This document shows positions 60,853 to 64,000 of a DNA stretch of 64,000 nucleotides, in pieces. How positions within the stretch are numbered: the first letter of the stretch is position 1; every line of letters starts with the position of its first letter. Both the position numbers and the translations under genes were made by a program. The stretch comes from Ignelater luminosus (lineage: Eukaryota > Arthropoda > Insecta > Coleoptera > Elateridae), in the NCBI GenBank assembly GCA_011009095.1, contig VTPC01090560.1:220497-284496 (forward strand). The letters are read 5' to 3'. The notes under the pieces were generated by a model. That model was not told where the DNA came from. It saw only the letters and a list, made by a program, of their open reading frames with translations, and did no database searches.

Positions 60853-62135
60853 CGAGGGTGGTCTGAAAAGTTTCCGACAAGACATTTTTTCTGAAAATTT
60901 TTTTTTATTTTTCATCATAGTCTCCTTGTAACTCTACACACTTCTCCCAGCGATGCTCCCATCTCTGTAACCTGTCCAAATAGTACCCGGCATTTTTCTC
61001 TGCAAAATAATTGTTCACGAGGGTGATTGCCTCTTCATTTGACGAAAATCTTTGTCCTCCGAGCGCAATTTTTAGATGAAGGAACAAAAAGAAGTCGCTT
61101 GGAGCTAGATCTGGTGAGTAAGGCGGATGGTCAAGCAGTTCAAACCGTAATTCGTGAATTTTCGCCATGGCAACCGCTGAGGTGTGAGACGGTGCGTTGT
61201 CTTGGTGAAACAGGATTTTCTTTTTCTGCAAATGTGGCCGTTTTTTCGCAAGTTCTACCTTCAGCTTGTCAAGTAATGATGCATAGTATACTCCTGTAAT
61301 GGTTTTTCCTTTTTGAAGATAATCGATTAAAATAACTCCATGACTATCCCAAAAAACAGTCGCCATCACTTTCCCAGCCGAAAAAACAGTTTTTGCTTTT
61401 TTTTGGAGCCGGTTCCCCCTTTGCAGTCCACTGTTTGGACTGTATTTTTGTTTCGGGCGTATAATGGTGTATCCAAGTTTCATCTACAGTAATTAATCGG
61501 CGCCAAAACTCGGATTTATTTCGCCTAAACTGCGCCAAAAGAGCGTTGGAAATATTCATTCGAACACGTTTTTGGTCTAACGTGAGCAAACGCGGCACCC
61601 AACGCGCGGACAGCTTTCTCATGCCTAAATGTTGATTTAATATGTGACAAACACGTTCTTTTGACATGTTCATAACCTCTGCTATCTCTCTCACTTTAAT
61701 TCGGCGGTCGTCTAGCACCATTTGGTGAACTTTGGCGATGTTTTCGTCGGTAGTTGCAGTTTTTGGACGTCCCGAACGTTCATCGTCTCCCAAGCTCTTA
61801 CGGCCACGTTTAAATTCAGCAGCCCAAAATTTCACTGTGGTAAATGATGGTGCAGAGTCCCCATACACAGAATCCAACTCATCTTTTATTTGCGAAGGCG
61901 TATTGCCTTTCAAAAACAAATATTTAATGACAGCTCGATACTCGATTTTGTCCATTTTCACAAAAAAAAACTCACATCAACTCACTCAAACGACTGTTAC
62001 ATAAAAACTGCGCGTCCAAAATGGCTGAAACTTTGGTGAGTAACTGTCAACGGATGAACAACGAAATTCAGTAGCTTTTATTTACGAGTGCTGCCATCTT
62101 CACGTTGAGGTCGAAAACTTTTCAGACCACCCTCG
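60853..62135 (-). mobile_element. near-intact mariner element, 1283 bp
   Basis: Inverted ends CGAGGGTGGTCTGAAAAGTT at left and the mirror AACTTTTCAGACCACCCTCG at right, about 28 bp long with few mismatches. TA follows the right end (62136-62137); the left dinucleotide is CA, a probable mutated TA. The element carries one transposase gene on the minus strand that is almost complete. It is much less decayed than its relative at 32219-33346 and is the youngest-looking element in the window. Confidence 0.92.
60905..61961 (-). pseudogene. mariner transposase (D,D34D), one frameshift from intact
   Basis: The first part (61961-61344) starts MKMDKIEYRAVIKYLFLKGN and contains the paired helix-turn-helix region, SGRPKTATTDENIAKVHQMV, LGMRKLSARWVPRLLTLDQK (WVPxL linker) and the first catalytic Asp in LITVDETWIHHYTPETK. 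The second part (61483-60905) contains KVMATVFWDSHGVILIDYLQ, the second Asp in ILFHQDNAPSHTS, and the third in PPYSPDLAPSDFFLF; 34 residues separate the last two, the mariner D34D spacing. It ends CVELQGDYDEK. The frames are joined by a single shift in an A8 run (61397-61404 on the plus strand). All catalytic residues are intact. Confidence 0.93.
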
Positions 62136-62137
62136 TA

Positions 62138-64000
62138 TACGCTGTATTATGTAAAGAAGCCAGCTTTTCATGTTGCCCTCCCGCAATGAACCGTTACTGT
62201 CTGCGTGTACGCGTATAAGTTGTGTTAGATTCAAATAAAAAGTAGCTTTTATAAAACAAAACAACTCCAACTTTTTAATGCAAGATTAAATAAAATGTAT
62301 CAACATCTGGCACTGACATTATTTCACGTTATTAATTATTTAAGATGTTTAACTCCGGTTAAGTTAAATTAAATTAAACAATCATTAATCTTTTAGTAGA
62401 ACTCAAACTGTGTTGTCCAATAATTGTATTTGCCATACGTATTTTCGTGTCATTAAATATGAAACAAAAATATAACAAGAATGTTTCACACTGGAACGTA
62501 GGAAATAACACTTGAATATATAACTTTATAAGTGCTTGGTTTTCGGTAATTATGAAATATGTCCAAAAAGTTGGACAGAGAAGTCCTAATAAGTTTTAAT
62601 AATATACAGTTCTGGTCGAGGAGAGCGCCATACGTCAGCGAGAAATGGCGATTTAACGAGCACTAAGCAGAATCTATTAGCTGAGTAGACATATTGAACA
62701 CTTGGAAAGTTTATCTACGAGCAAGCCCTTATATTTTACTCGATTTTATACAACCTCTCTTTTCCTTCAAGTGGACTTAGTTTTTCTTCTTTCACCTTAT
62801 TTTATCCATTTTATAGAAATGCTCGGTCGAAAACAAAAAGTCAAACTTTTCTACAACTTACGCATTTCTTTTTTCTGGACATTGCAACTAATATGACGTC
62901 GAAATATATTTATGTGACAGTTGATATATGCGAAGTATGATTAAATTTTCTACATAATATACCTACACGTAGTAAGCATTAAAAAAGAGAGCCGTGTTCT
63001 CATCGCGTTAGCGTCGAGTTTTGCATCACAAGGGGCTAGAATCCTACTTAAACTAAAGCGAAGTCCTGCCACATAAATTGATAAGGGTGAGAAATATTTT
63101 TACAGTTAGGTTTTTCTAAGTGTAAATGTAATATTGGACTGGTTCTATTCAATATCTGTCTGGTCATGTAATAACTTTTTACCCTCTAATCAAGGTAATT
63201 GCTAGCAGATCCATGTTATATTCAACACAAAGCCCTCAGCGCTATTCAGGATTTGAGATGGTGTTGTACTCTTCTGCTTTTTCAAAAGCTTTGTTACTCC
63301 TTTACATCTTGAAGAGAAAGTACAGGCTTTTTCATTCACATTAAGAGGTTACCTACGTGTCAAAGATATCAAAAGAATCTTTCGTACGACACACCAATAA
63401 AATTCAAGTGATTGCAGTATTTCTAAATTTCGATTACTACCACGTCGATTTCGTAAGAATGATCGTAAATAAAAAGAGATACGTAGTTTCCGAGTGTTTC
63501 TCTTGAGCCTGTTCAAACCCTTTAGTGGAAAGAAGATGCGGACAACCTTTTCGAACTCTTGACTTCAGACCCGCAACTACATTTTTAAAGGATCAGCCAC
63601 ATCTCCGTCTGTTAGCTATACCTGTACCGCTCAAGATGCTTTCAAGAAAATTGGCCGTCTACAAAATGTAAAAAGAACACGAATGTGCTCGATGTATGGC
63701 CTAACCGCATATAAACATATTTGTGTCGAGTTAAAATGTTATTTTTTGTAATGCAGTACAGTCATTTATCAATTGATGTCAGGTGAATAATAGTATTTGT
63801 CTTTTCATTTGTACTCTCTTAAATTGCTTTATACATTTTAAATATATTCCGCACGTATTTTAACAAAACCAATTAAGAATCTGTCGTTTAATGATGATGT
63901 ATTTACATTAATTCCCCTTTTTACAAAAGCAAAACCTCAGACTGATTTACGTTAAAACTTTATACTACATTCGTGCACAGCCATGTTGAATTATTTCCAC
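62138..64000. other. right-hand end of window, no gene supported
   Basis: AT-rich with scattered mixed-composition stretches (62620-62900, 62990-63060, 63480-63700). None gives a recognisable protein, RNA or repeat. Confidence 0.35.

Overview
The window is AT-rich eukaryotic DNA with short GT-AG introns, two spliced protein-coding genes on the minus strand, and a dense load of decayed transposable elements. Mariner/Tc1, Tigger-like and Jockey-like elements, plus an arthropod-type secreted heme peroxidase, point to an insect genome. A beetle or a similar TE-rich insect is plausible, but the sequence does not fix the order. I see no bacterial operons, CRISPR arrays, rRNA or convincing tRNA.

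Host genes. (1) COP9 signalosome subunit 2 (CSN2) is complete: eight exons between 19643 and 5696 join in frame into 444 codons. Its sixth intron, 6289-18216, is about 11.9 kb and is filled with transposons. (2) A secreted animal heme peroxidase is complete in my model. Eleven exons give 656 codons: a signal-peptide exon and a small second exon at 41013-40747, a 15.3-kb intron, then nine exons at 25407-21042. The short terminal exon at 21099-21042 supplies the expected family ending. Both genes read right to left and are about 1.4 kb apart.

Layout. 1-5.7 kb: AT-rich DNA with a dispersed repeat and one ACGTCC-type MITE. 5.7-19.6 kb: CSN2, whose long intron holds a 3.4-kb DNA transposon with 29-bp inverted ends and an AATA duplication, two mariner remnants, two LINE remnants, a palindromic MITE and a fold-back element. 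21-41 kb: the peroxidase gene, with two ACGTCC-type MITEs, LINE remnants, a THAP-like fragment, a mariner, a Tc1-like fragment, a GC-rich island and a Jockey RT fragment in its introns. 41-64 kb: no confident host gene. This part holds two deletion derivatives of one CAGGGTGTCCC-ended Tc1-like family, a decayed Tigger/pogo-like element with a strong heat-shock-element array upstream, a mariner remnant, a palindromic MITE and a nearly intact mariner at 60.9-62.1 kb.

The items most worth following up are the 3.4-kb transposon of unassigned superfamily, the ACGTCC palindrome-rich MITE family, the heat-shock-element array, and the peroxidase's substituted heme-linking residues. I did not find a clear undescribed multi-gene system.
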